Shown: positions 16,507-25,140, numbered from the stretch's first letter. The stretch: DNA of 64,000 bases from Streptomyces neyagawaensis (GCF_023516595.1 NZ_JAMGBG010000001.1:124001-188000), one strand, 5' to 3'. Notes: generated by a model not told the origin, from the letters alone. Numbers and translations are program-made.

Positions 16507-19065
16507 ATGACATTGCCAGTACCACGACACGTGGTGGAAGAACCGGATGCGGTCGAGGCGGCCGAGCCGGACGCGGCGAAAAGTCACACCGCCGTCGAGC
16601 GACTTCTGGCCGATGTTCTGGCCGACGTCACCCATATCGAACATGCGCCCGTTGACGCGCACTTCTTCGACGATCTCGGCGCCAACTCACTGACGATGGC
16701 TCATTTCTGCGCCCGGGTCAGGAAGCATCCGCATCTGCCCCCCGTATCCATACGGGACGTCTACGGCCACCCCACCGTCCGCTCCCTCGCGGCCGCGCTG
16801 GCCCAGGCTCCCGAGCCGCCGGCCGCCGCTCCCGCTCCGCCGCCCGAGACGACCGCGCCGGGCAGCACACCCCGGTATGTGCTGTGCGGGGCGCTCCAGC
16901 TGCTCGTCTTCGCCGGGTACTGCCTGGTGGCCGCCCTCGGCTCCCTCCAGGGGTACGCGTGGGTGGCGGACGGCTCCGGGATCGTCGAGGTCTATCTGCG
17001 GTCGGCGGTGTTCGGCGGGCTCGGCCTCGTCGCCCTGTGCCTGCTGCCGGTGGCCGCGAAGTGGCTGCTGATCGGGCGGTGGAAACCGGTGGAGTTCCCC
17101 GTGTGGGGCCCGGCCTACCTGCGGTTCTGGATCGTCAAGGCGCTGCTGCGCACCAGCCCGATGGCCCTGCTCGTGGGCAACCCGCTGTACGTGCTGTACC
17201 TGCGTGCCCTGGGCGCCCGGATCGGCCCCGGTGTCACGATCCTCAGCCGTACCGTCCCCGTCTGCACCGATCTGCTCACCATCGGCGCGGGCACCGTGAT
17301 CCGCAAGGAGTGCCACTTCCTGGGCTACCGGGCCCGCGCCGGGCGCATCCGCACCGGTCCGGTGACCCTCGGCCGGGACGTGTTCGTCGGCGAGCACACC
17401 GTGCTCGACATCGACACCGCCATGGGCGACGGCTCCCAGCTCGGCCACTCCTCCGCGCTGCGCGCCGGCGAGACCGTCCCCGCGGGGCAGAGCCGGCACG
17501 GCTCCCCCGCCCGCCCGACGGACGTCGACCACATCCGGGTCGGACCGGCCCCCTGCGGCACCGCGCGACGCGCCGGATACGGACTCGCCACGCTGCTCCA
17601 GGTGTTCCTGCTGTACGTACCGCTGACCGTCGGCGGCGCCCATCTGCTGCTCGCCGCCGTGCCCTCGCTGGAGGTCCTGCTCGACCCGGCGGCGCTGCAC
17701 CTCACCTCGGCCCGCTTCTACGCCGAGGCGGTGGCGCTGTCCCTCGCGCTGTTCCTCGGCAGTGTCGTCACCGGCGCCTTCGCGGTGCTCGTGGTGCCGC
17801 GGCTGCTGCGCCCGCTGGTCCGGCCGGACCGGACGTACCCGCTGTACGGCTTCCACTACTCGGTGCACCGCGCGATCGCCCGCCTGACGAACCTGAAGTT
17901 CTTCGCCTGGCTGTGCGGCGACAGCTCCTACATCGTCCCGTACCTCAAGGCACTCGGGTACGACCTGTCGCGGGTCGAGCAGACCGGGTCGAACTTCGGC
18001 ACCGAGATCCAGCACGAGACGCCGTTCCTCACCCGGGTCGGCAGCGGCACCATGGTCGCGGACGGGCTGTCGGTGATGAACGCCGAGTACTCCGCCACGT
18101 CGTTCCGGGTGTCCCGGACGTCGATCGGCGGGCACAACTTCCTCGGCAACGCCATCGCCTACCCGGTCGGCGGCCGGACCGGCGAGAACTGCCTGCTGGC
18201 GACCAAGGTGCTGGTCCCGCTCGACGGCGAGATCCGCGAAGGGGTCGGGCTGCTCGGCTCGCCGCCCTTCGAGATCCCCCGCTCCGTGGAGCGCGACAGC
18301 CGCTTCGACCATCTGCGGGAGGGCGACGAACTGCGCCGCAGGCTCGCCGCGAAGAACCGCTGCAACCTGCGCTCGATGGCCCTGTTCGTCCTGCTGCGCT
18401 GGCTGCACCTGTGCGTGCTCACCGTCCTCGGTTTCGCGGCCTACGACCTGTACGGGCACCACGGCACCGCCGGGCTGCTCGCCCTCGCCGCGGTCCCGCT
18501 CGCCGGGCTGGTGTTCACGATCGCCTACTACGTGCTGGTGGAGCGGTGCCTGACCGGGTTCCGGCCGCTGCGGCCACGGCTGTGCTCCATCTACGACCCG
18601 GTGTTCTGGCGCCAGGAGCGGCTGTGGAAGCTCTCCGACAAGCACCTCCAGGTCCTCAACGGCACCCCGTACAAGAGCGTCGTCTGGCGGCTGATGGGGG
18701 TGCGGATCGGCCGGCGGGTCTTCGACGACGGGGCGTACATCACGGAGCGGACCCTGACCACCATCGGGGACGACTGCACGCTGGCCGCGAGCACCAAGAT
18801 CCAGGCCCACTCGCAGGAGGACGGCACGTTCAAGTCGGACCACGTCACGATCGGCGCGCGCTGCACGCTCGAGGTCGGGGCGTTCGTGCACTACGGCGTG
18901 GTGCTGGGCGAGGGGGCCGTGCTCGCCCCGGACTCCTTCCTGATGAAGGGCGAGGAGGTGCCGCCGTACGCGCGGTGGGGCGGGAATCCGGCGACGGAGA
19001 CGGCGCGGTACGCGGCACCGGACACCACGGGGCGCTCCCTGACGGACGCCTCGCGCGAACAGTGA
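16507..19065 (+). CDS. Pls-like membrane protein: carrier domain + six TM + three LbetaH domains, no adenylation domain
   Basis: 852 residues. Residues about 27-100 are a peptidyl-carrier domain with the phosphopantetheine site DDLGANSL (Ser61). An Ala/Pro linker follows, then TM pairs at about 123-190, 355-440 and 620-685. These separate three soluble regions rich in hexapeptide (left-handed beta-helix) repeats: about 235-345, 490-590 and 715-830, the last with IGDDCTLAAS and GAFVHYGVVLGEGAVLAPDSF. This T-TM-C1-TM-C2-TM-C3 order is that of epsilon-poly-lysine synthetase (Pls), whose tandem C domains catalyse iterative amide formation, but the adenylation domain is missing and is supplied by the next gene. 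It is first in a five-gene operon. Confidence 0.88.
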   Translation: MTLPVPRHVVEEPDAVEAAEPDAAKSHTAVERLLADVLADVTHIEHAPVDAHFFDDLGANSLTMAHFCARVRKHPHLPPVSIRDVYGHPTVRSLAAALAQAPEPPAAAPAPPPETTAPGSTPRYVLCGALQLLVFAGYCLVAALGSLQGYAWVADGSGIVEVYLRSAVFGGLGLVALCLLPVAAKWLLIGRWKPVEFPVWGPAYLRFWIVKALLRTSPMALLVGNPLYVLYLRALGARIGPGVTILSRTVPVCTDLLTIGAGTVIRKECHFLGYRARAGRIRTGPVTLGRDVFVGEHTVLDIDTAMGDGSQLGHSSALRAGETVPAGQSRHGSPARPTDVDHIRVGPAPCGTARRAGYGLATLLQVFLLYVPLTVGGAHLLLAAVPSLEVLLDPAALHLTSARFYAEAVALSLALFLGSVVTGAFAVLVVPRLLRPLVRPDRTYPLYGFHYSVHRAIARLTNLKFFAWLCGDSSYIVPYLKALGYDLSRVEQTGSNFGTEIQHETPFLTRVGSGTMVADGLSVMNAEYSATSFRVSRTSIGGHNFLGNAIAYPVGGRTGENCLLATKVLVPLDGEIREGVGLLGSPPFEIPRSVERDSRFDHLREGDELRRRLAAKNRCNLRSMALFVLLRWLHLCVLTVLGFAAYDLYGHHGTAGLLALAAVPLAGLVFTIAYYVLVERCLTGFRPLRPRLCSIYDPVFWRQERLWKLSDKHLQVLNGTPYKSVVWRLMGVRIGRRVFDDGAYITERTLTTIGDDCTLAASTKIQAHSQEDGTFKSDHVTIGARCTLEVGAFVHYGVVLGEGAVLAPDSFLMKGEEVPPYARWGGNPATETARYAAPDTTGRSLTDASREQ

Positions 19066-19085
19066 AGTGAATCGGGGGGAGACAC

Positions 19086-21566
19086 ATGGACCGGTCGACA
19101 ACGGCGGGCGACACCGCCCGGACGTTCTGGCAGGGGATGCTGGCCGCCGGGGGGCGGACCGCGATCCCGAGGTGGAGCGGCGCCCCCGTGAAGGGCACCG
19201 CCGCCTACGAAGTGCCGTTGCCCGAGGGCCTGCTGGCGGGCCCGGACGGGACGGCGGCGCTGCTCGCCGCCCACGCGAAAGTACTCGCCGCGCTCTGCGG
19301 CGAGCGAGAGGTCACCACCGGCTGGGCGGTGGACGGCCGGGTGCTGCCCTGCCGGATCGGCACCACGCCCGGTGACACCTGGCGGTCCCTGCTGGGGCAC
19401 ACCCGGCGCGTCCTCGCGGAGCTGTCGGCCCACGCCGGCTTCCCCGTGGACGCCCTGCGCGCCGAACTCGGCCTGGAGGAACCGCCGTTCGAGACCGTGC
19501 TCGACGCCACCGGGGCGGACGGCGACCTCGACGGGGACGTGGTCCTGCGGGTGGCGCCGGTGCGGGGCGCGGACGGGCCCGCGCTGCGGCTTCGGTACCG
19601 CACCGACGTGCTGGACGAGGGCGCCGCCGCCCGGATCGCCGGGTACCACGTCACCGCGCTCGCCGGGCTCGCGGTGGAACCGCACGCCGAACACGCGCGG
19701 CAGAGCCTGCTGTCGGACGACGAGGTCCGCCTCCAGCTCGACGGCCTCGCCGGGCCGCACCGTGAACTGCCCGACCGCCGGGCGCACGAGCTGTTCGAGC
19801 AGCGGGTCGTGGCGCACCCCGACGCCGTCGCGGCCGTCCACGGCGACCGCCGGTGGACGTACCGGGAGCTCAACTCCCGCGCGAACCAGCTCAGTCGGGC
19901 CCTGCTGGTGCGCGGACTCGGCCGTGAAGGGGTGGTGGCGGTAATCACCGAGCGGAACCTCGACTGGATGGCCGCCGTCCTCGCCGTCCTCAAGGCCGGC
20001 GGCGTCTACCTCCCCGTCGAGCCGCACTTCCCCGCCGAGCGCATCACCCGGATGCTCACCCGGGCCCGCTGTGGGCTGGTCCTCACCGAGCGGGGCAGCA
20101 CCGCGACCCTCGACACGGCCCTGGCCGCGCTGCCCGACACACAGAAACTGCTCGTGGAGGACGCGTACGACGAGGCGCACACCGACTCCGACCTCGGCAT
20201 GGAGATCACCCCGGACCGGCTCGCTTACATCTACTTCACCTCCGGTTCCACGGGTGAGCCCAAGGGCGCGATGTGCGAGCACGTCGGCCTGGTGAACCAC
20301 CTCCACGCCAAGCTCGACGACCTGGGGATCGGCGAGGGCGACGTCGTCGCGCAGACCGCGCCCCAGTGCTTCGACATCTCCCTGTGGCAGCTGCTGGCCG
20401 CGCCCCTGGCCGGCGGGCGGACGCTGCTGGTGGAGCAGGAGGAGATCCTCGACGTCGAACGGTTCGTCGACCGGATCGCGGCCGGCCGGGTGAATGTGCT
20501 CCAGGTCGTGCCGTCGTACCTCGAAGCCGTCCTCGCCCATCTGGAGCAGCGCCCGCGGCCGCTGCCCGACCTGCGCCGGGTGTCCGTCACCGGGGAGGCG
20601 CTGAAGAAGGAGCTGGCCGAACGCTGGTTCGCCACCGGGCCGGGGATTCCGCTGGTCAACGCCTACGGTCTCACCGAGACCTCGGACGACACCAACCACG
20701 AGGTGATGCACCGGGCGCCGGAGGGCGATCGGGTGCCGCTCGGCCGCCCGGTCGGCAACGTCCGCGTGTACGTCGTGGACGAGCACCTCTCCCTCGTGCC
20801 GCTGGGCGCCCCGGGGGAGGTCGTCTTCTCCGGCATCTGCGTCGGGCGGGGCTATGTCAACGATCCCGAGCGCACCCGGCGGGCCTTCACCACCGACCCG
20901 TACCGGCCGGGTGAGCGGCTCTACCGCAGCGGGGACCACGGGCGGTGGCGGCCCGACGGCAAGCTGGAGTTCCTCGGCCGCCGCGACACGCAGGTCAAGG
21001 TGCGCGGCTTCCGCATCGAGATCGGCGAGGTGGAGAACGCGCTGCTGCGGGTCGACGGGGTCCGTGACGGCGCGGTCGTGGTCGCCGGGGGCGCTCGGCT
21101 GGTCGCCTTCCACTCCGGCCGGCCGCTGCCGGGCGAGGTGCTGCGGGAGCGGCTCGCGGCCTCGCTGCCGGCGTACATGGTGCCGTCGGTGTTCCACTGG
21201 CGCGCGAGCCTGCCGCTGACCGCCAACGGCAAGACGGACCGGCGGGCGCTCACCGAACTGGCCGAGTGCGTCGACACCACGGACGGCCGACCCGCGGTGT
21301 CGACGGTCACGGCGACCGAGGAGCGGCTGGCCCTCGCGTGGGCCGACGTGCTGGGGGTGCCGCGGGCCCGGATCGGCCGCGACGACCACTTCTTCGACCG
21401 GGGCGGCACCTCCCTGTCGGCGGTGAAGCTCGCGGTCGCCCTGGACCGGGCGGTGTCCCTCAAGGACGTGGTCGACCATCCCGTCCTCGCGGACCTCGCC
21501 GCCCTGATCGACACACGGACGGCCGCACGGGCCGCCGCCGACCTCGACGGGAGGGCGTCGTCATGA
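19086..21566 (+). CDS. NRPS adenylation-thiolation protein with a half condensation domain
   Basis: 826 residues. Residues about 1-220 resemble only the C-terminal lobe of a condensation domain (FWQGML near the start, LRLRYRTDVLDEGAAARIAGYH near 168-188); the HHxxxDG motif is absent. The adenylation domain (about 235-735) has YFTSGSTGEPKG (383-394), CFDISLWQLL, NAYGLTET, YRSGDHGRW and NGKTDRRAL. A carrier domain follows (FFDRGGTSLSA, Ser776). By-eye alignment to GrsA gives specificity residues D-I-W-Q-S-T-A-D-D-(K); two acidic positions fit a diamino substrate such as Dap. Its stop overlaps the dioxygenase start (ATGA). It presumably activates Dap for the membrane synthase upstream. Confidence 0.92.
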   Translation: MDRSTTAGDTARTFWQGMLAAGGRTAIPRWSGAPVKGTAAYEVPLPEGLLAGPDGTAALLAAHAKVLAALCGEREVTTGWAVDGRVLPCRIGTTPGDTWRSLLGHTRRVLAELSAHAGFPVDALRAELGLEEPPFETVLDATGADGDLDGDVVLRVAPVRGADGPALRLRYRTDVLDEGAAARIAGYHVTALAGLAVEPHAEHARQSLLSDDEVRLQLDGLAGPHRELPDRRAHELFEQRVVAHPDAVAAVHGDRRWTYRELNSRANQLSRALLVRGLGREGVVAVITERNLDWMAAVLAVLKAGGVYLPVEPHFPAERITRMLTRARCGLVLTERGSTATLDTALAALPDTQKLLVEDAYDEAHTDSDLGMEITPDRLAYIYFTSGSTGEPKGAMCEHVGLVNHLHAKLDDLGIGEGDVVAQTAPQCFDISLWQLLAAPLAGGRTLLVEQEEILDVERFVDRIAAGRVNVLQVVPSYLEAVLAHLEQRPRPLPDLRRVSVTGEALKKELAERWFATGPGIPLVNAYGLTETSDDTNHEVMHRAPEGDRVPLGRPVGNVRVYVVDEHLSLVPLGAPGEVVFSGICVGRGYVNDPERTRRAFTTDPYRPGERLYRSGDHGRWRPDGKLEFLGRRDTQVKVRGFRIEIGEVENALLRVDGVRDGAVVVAGGARLVAFHSGRPLPGEVLRERLAASLPAYMVPSVFHWRASLPLTANGKTDRRALTELAECVDTTDGRPAVSTVTATEERLALAWADVLGVPRARIGRDDHFFDRGGTSLSAVKLAVALDRAVSLKDVVDHPVLADLAALIDTRTAARAAADLDGRASS

Positions 21567-22621
21567 GCTTTCTGAGCCGCCGCGGCGCCCCGGGCCGTCG
21601 CCGCACCGCCCCGGAGACACCGCCGGTACCGCAGCCGCTCCCGGACGTGGACCTCTCCCCCGGCAGGCCCGCGCTGCTGCCGGTCTCGCCCGTCGTGCCC
21701 ACGCCCCGCTGGGCGGCCGGGCACCGGAACTCCCTGCGGGCCGTCGTCGCCGAGCACGGCGCGGTCCTGGTGCGGGGCCTCGGACTGCGGGACGCGGCCG
21801 AGGCCGAGGCCGTGTTCCGGCAGCTGGGCGGCGGCACCCTGCTGGACGAGCGGGAGACCTTCGCACCCCGGCGGACGCACGCGAACGGGGTGTACTCCTC
21901 GACCCCGTGGCCGCCGAACCAGCCCATGTGCATGCACCACGAGTCGAGCTACACACGGGAGTTCCCCGGCCTGCTGCTCCTCGCCTGCCTCCGGCCCGCC
22001 GACCGGGGCGGGGCGACGGGCCTCGCCGACGCGGAGGCCGTGCTCGCCGCGCTGCCGACCGGGCTCGCCGAACGGTTCGAGCGGGACGGCTGGCTGCTGA
22101 CCCGCTCCTACAACGACGAGATCGGCGCGTCCGTCGAGGATGCCTTCGGCACCACCGACCGGGCCGCCGTCGAGCGCTACTGCCGCGCGGGCGGCGTCGA
22201 CGTCGCCTGGCAGCCCGACGGCTCCCTGCGCACCCGGCAGCGGCGCCCCGCCGTGGTGCGGCACCCGGTCACCGGCCGGCGCTGCTGGTTCAACCAGGTC
22301 GCGTTCCTCAACGCATGGACGATGGACCCCGAGGTGCGCGCGTACCTGGTGGACCTCTACGGGCCGGACGGACTGCCCTTCGACACCCGCCACGGCGACG
22401 GCGAACCGATCGGCGCGGACGTCGTGGAGACGCTCAACGCGGTCTACGAGGCCCACACCGTCCGCACCCCGTGGCTGGCCGGTGACCTGCTGCTCGTCGA
22501 CAACATCCGCTGCGCCCACAGCCGCGAGCCCTACGAGGGGCCGCGCGAGGTGCTCGTGGGGTTCACGGACCCCGTACGGCTTTCCGATGACGACACGAAG
22601 GACGAGGTGAGCTTCGTATGA
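21563..22621 (+). CDS. SyrP/TauD-like Fe(II)/2-oxoglutarate dioxygenase
   Basis: 352 residues from ATG 21563. The TauD-type jelly-roll domain contains the iron site H125-H-E127 in MHHESSY and the distal His319 in DNIRCAHSREPYEG, with a likely 2-oxoglutarate-binding Arg in GPREVLVGF. SyrP-like members hydroxylate the beta carbon of carrier-bound amino acids such as aspartate. Here it could hydroxylate the tethered monomer or a precursor. Its overlaps on both sides (ATGA at 21563 and 22618) show strict translational coupling. 2-Oxoglutarate is also the by-product of the next enzyme. Residues 1-40 are a basic/Pro-rich extension. Confidence 0.9.
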   Translation: MSFLSRRGAPGRRRTAPETPPVPQPLPDVDLSPGRPALLPVSPVVPTPRWAAGHRNSLRAVVAEHGAVLVRGLGLRDAAEAEAVFRQLGGGTLLDERETFAPRRTHANGVYSSTPWPPNQPMCMHHESSYTREFPGLLLLACLRPADRGGATGLADAEAVLAALPTGLAERFERDGWLLTRSYNDEIGASVEDAFGTTDRAAVERYCRAGGVDVAWQPDGSLRTRQRRPAVVRHPVTGRRCWFNQVAFLNAWTMDPEVRAYLVDLYGPDGLPFDTRHGDGEPIGADVVETLNAVYEAHTVRTPWLAGDLLLVDNIRCAHSREPYEGPREVLVGFTDPVRLSDDDTKDEVSFV

Positions 22622-23658
22622 CCGGGACTCCGGGCTTCGCCGTGATCTCCGGCGCCCAGGTGCGGGAGGCGCTCCAGGGGCGGGAGCGGGAGATCGTCGA
22701 CCTGGTCGAGACCGTGTACCGGCTGCACGGCGCCGGGGACACGGGCGACACGGTCAACCCGCCGTCGTACTTCCTGCGCTTCCCGGACCGCCCGTCCTCG
22801 CGGATCATCGCGCTGCCCGCCTCGCTGGGGGGAACGTTCCAGGTGGACGGGTTGAAGTGGATCTCCAGTTTCCCGGAGAACACGGCGGCCGGGCTGCCCC
22901 GCGCCTCCGCCGTGCTGATCCTCAACGACCACACCACCGGCTATCCGTTCGCCTGTCTGGAGGCCTCGGTCATCAGCGCGACCCGGACGGCCGCGTCGGC
23001 GGCGCTCGCGGCCGACCGGCTGAGCACGGCCCGTGAGGCGCCCCGCCCCGTCCGGGTCGGCTTCGTCGGCACCGGCCTGATCGCCCGCTACATCCACACC
23101 TTCCTCGCCGCGACCGGCTGGTCCTTCGAAGAGGTGGGGGTGCACGACCTGTCCGCGACCAGTGCGGCGGGGTTCCGGGGGTACTTGGAACGGTCCGGCG
23201 CGAGCGGGCGGGTGGTCACGTACGACAGCGCCGAGGACGTGATCCGCGCCAGCGATCTGATCGTGTTCGCGACGATCGCGGGCGAGCCGCATGTGCACGA
23301 GCCCAAGTGGTTCGCCCACCACCCGCTGGTGCTGCATGTGTCGCTGCGGGACCTGGCGCCCGACGTGCTGCTCGCCTCGGCGAACTTCGTCGACGACGTC
23401 GAGCACTGTCTGAAGGCGAACACCTCACCGCATCTCACCGAACAGCTCACCGGCGGCCGGGACTTCCTCGACGGAACGCTCCACGACGTGCTCACCGGCC
23501 GCGTGTCCGTGCCGGCGGACCGTCCGGTGGTCTTCTCACCCTTCGGCCTCGGGGTCCTCGACCTCGCGGTCGGCGGTCGTGTCCACGCGGAGGTCGCCCG
23601 CACGGGCGGCCTGCGGATCGTGGACGACTTCTTCCACGAGCTGCGCCGGCACGGCTGA
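22618..23658 (+). CDS. sbnB: SbnB-like N-(1-amino-1-carboxyethyl)glutamate dehydrogenase (Dap synthesis)
   Basis: 346 residues of the ornithine-cyclodeaminase/mu-crystallin family. The pattern is that of SbnB: an N-terminal region with FQVDGLKWISSFPEN (about 75-90), the Rossmann site VGFVGTGLIARYIHTFLA (about 142-160) and a C-terminal VFSPFGLGVLDLAVG. In Staphylococcus, SbnB oxidises ACEGA (made by SbnA) with NAD+ to L-2,3-diaminopropionate and 2-oxoglutarate. Genuine cyclodeaminases make proline from ornithine, but the neighbouring SbnA-like gene strongly favours the Dap role. ATG 22618 overlaps the dioxygenase stop. Confidence 0.9.
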   Translation: MTGTPGFAVISGAQVREALQGREREIVDLVETVYRLHGAGDTGDTVNPPSYFLRFPDRPSSRIIALPASLGGTFQVDGLKWISSFPENTAAGLPRASAVLILNDHTTGYPFACLEASVISATRTAASAALAADRLSTAREAPRPVRVGFVGTGLIARYIHTFLAATGWSFEEVGVHDLSATSAAGFRGYLERSGASGRVVTYDSAEDVIRASDLIVFATIAGEPHVHEPKWFAHHPLVLHVSLRDLAPDVLLASANFVDDVEHCLKANTSPHLTEQLTGGRDFLDGTLHDVLTGRVSVPADRPVVFSPFGLGVLDLAVGGRVHAEVARTGGLRIVDDFFHELRRHG

Positions 23659-23701
23659 CGGCCGACGCAGCGGTACGACAAGCACCACCAGGGGGGCCGC
23701 A

Positions 23702-24697
23702 GTGCCAGTCATATCCGTTCCCACGGACTTCAACGAGGAGGAGCTGTACGTCGACCTGCGCACGGTCGTCGGCCACAGGCTCTTCCTCAAGTGCGAGGGC
23801 TTCAACTTCGCCGGCTCGATCAAGCTCAAGGCCGCGACCGAGATGGTGCGGGCCGCCGAGCGGGACGGACGGCTCGGGCCGGGCTCGACCCTCGTCGAGT
23901 CCTCGTCCGGGAACCTGGGCGTCGCGCTCAGCATGATCGCGGCGAGCCGGGGCTACCGGTTCCTGTGCGTGACCGACGCCCGCTGCAACCCGGCGACCAA
24001 GGGGCTGATGGAGGCGCTCGGCAGCCGGGTCGACGTCATCACCGAGCCGGACCCGATCGGCGGCTTCCTCGGCGCGCGGATCGCCTACGTCCGCGCGCTG
24101 TGCGCCGCCGACGAGCGGTACGTGTGGCTCGACCAGTACACCAACCAGGCGAACTGGCGGGCGCACTACCGCACCACCGCGCCCGCCATCGCCCGGCAGT
24201 TCCCCCGGCTCGACGTGCTGTTCGTGGGGGTCGGCACCTCGGGAACGCTGATGGGGTGCGCCCAGTGGTTCTGGGAGCGGCGGCGCCGGGTGCGGATCGT
24301 GGCCGTGGACAGCGTGGGCTCGGTCGCGTTCGGCGGGACGCCGGGCCGGCGGCTGATCCCCGGCCTCGGCACGAGCGTGCCGCCGCCGCTGCTCGACGCG
24401 TCCTGCGTGGACGACGTCGTCCGGGTGGAGGAGGCCGACACCGTACGGGCCTGCCACCGCCTGGCGCGGCGCGGTTTCCTCTTCGGGGGCTCCACCGGCA
24501 CGGTGGTCAGCGGCGCCGTCGACTGGCTGAACCGGGACGGCTCCCCCGACCTCACCGCGGTCGCCATCGCCCCGGACCTCGGCGAACGCTACCTCGACAC
24601 GATCTACCGCCCGGGCTGGCCCCTCGAACAGTACGGAGAGTCCGTCCTCGGCACCGACGAACTGGGCACGGGGGAACTGGCGGCGCCGGTGGTCTGA
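23702..24697 (+). CDS. sbnA: SbnA-like ACEGA synthase (Dap synthesis)
   Basis: 331 residues from GTG 23702, with GGGGGG 5-6 bases upstream. A PLP fold-type II enzyme of the cysteine-synthase family: the PLP lysine is probably Lys41 in NFAGSIKLKAA, the phosphate/substrate loop is ESSSGNLGVALSM, and the C-terminal glycine loop is LFVGVGTSGTLMG. SbnA condenses O-phospho-L-serine with L-glutamate to ACEGA. It is the last gene of the operon, 43 bp after the sbnB-like gene. No dedicated O-phosphoserine kinase is encoded nearby, so the substrate must come from primary serine synthesis. It is followed by a repeat island. Confidence 0.9.
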   Translation: MPVISVPTDFNEEELYVDLRTVVGHRLFLKCEGFNFAGSIKLKAATEMVRAAERDGRLGPGSTLVESSSGNLGVALSMIAASRGYRFLCVTDARCNPATKGLMEALGSRVDVITEPDPIGGFLGARIAYVRALCAADERYVWLDQYTNQANWRAHYRTTAPAIARQFPRLDVLFVGVGTSGTLMGCAQWFWERRRRVRIVAVDSVGSVAFGGTPGRRLIPGLGTSVPPPLLDASCVDDVVRVEEADTVRACHRLARRGFLFGGSTGTVVSGAVDWLNRDGSPDLTAVAIAPDLGERYLDTIYRPGWPLEQYGESVLGTDELGTGELAAPVV

Positions 24698-24714
24698 GCC
24701 GGGGGCCTCGGGCA

Positions 24715-25140
24715 GGCGGTCCAAGCCCGGGTGGGCGGCCTCGGGCCGGTGGGCGGCCTCGGGCTGGTGGTCCAAGCCGGGTGGGCGGCCTCGGGCCGGG
24801 GGCCGGGGGGTGGCCCCGGGCCGCTGGTCCGAGCCGGGCGGGCCGCCTCGGGCCGGGGGCCGGGGGGTGGCCCCGGGCCGCTGGTCCAAGCCGGGCGGGG
24901 GCCTGGGCCGGTGGGCGGAGCGGGTGCCGCCACGGGCTGGTGATCCGAGCCGGGCGGGCCGCCTCGGGCCGGGGGGCGGCCTCGGGCTGGTGGTCCAAGC
25001 CGGGTGGGCGGCCTCGGGCCGGGGGCCGGGGGGTGGCCCCGGGCCGCTGGTCCGAGCCGGGCGGGGGGCCTGGGCCGGTGGGCGGAGCGGGTGCGGCCTC
25101 GGGCGGGTGGTCCGAGCGGGGCGGCCTCGGGGAGCCTCCC
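24715..25140. repeat. GC-rich long tandem-repeat island
   Basis: Between the Dap operon and the AidB-like gene, about 425 bp consist of imperfect repeats of a roughly 50-60-base unit built from GGGCGGCCTCGGGCC, GGGGGCCGGGGGGTGGCCCC, GGGCCGCTGGTCC(A/G)AGCC and GGGCGG. The longest unit recurs at about 24788-24840, 24847-24898 and 25012-25067. Frames are open on both strands only because stop codons are rare in such DNA; the translations are Gly/Pro/Ala/Arg repeats. No gene is supported. It may serve as a terminator region or be a recombination-prone spacer. Confidence 0.85.

Noticed and set aside
16521..16535. ACCACG-aca-CGTGGT dyad inside the first codons of the Pls-like gene as a firm operator
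   Set aside because: It lies within coding sequence and could arise by chance; it is mentioned with the promoter region but not listed as its own feature.
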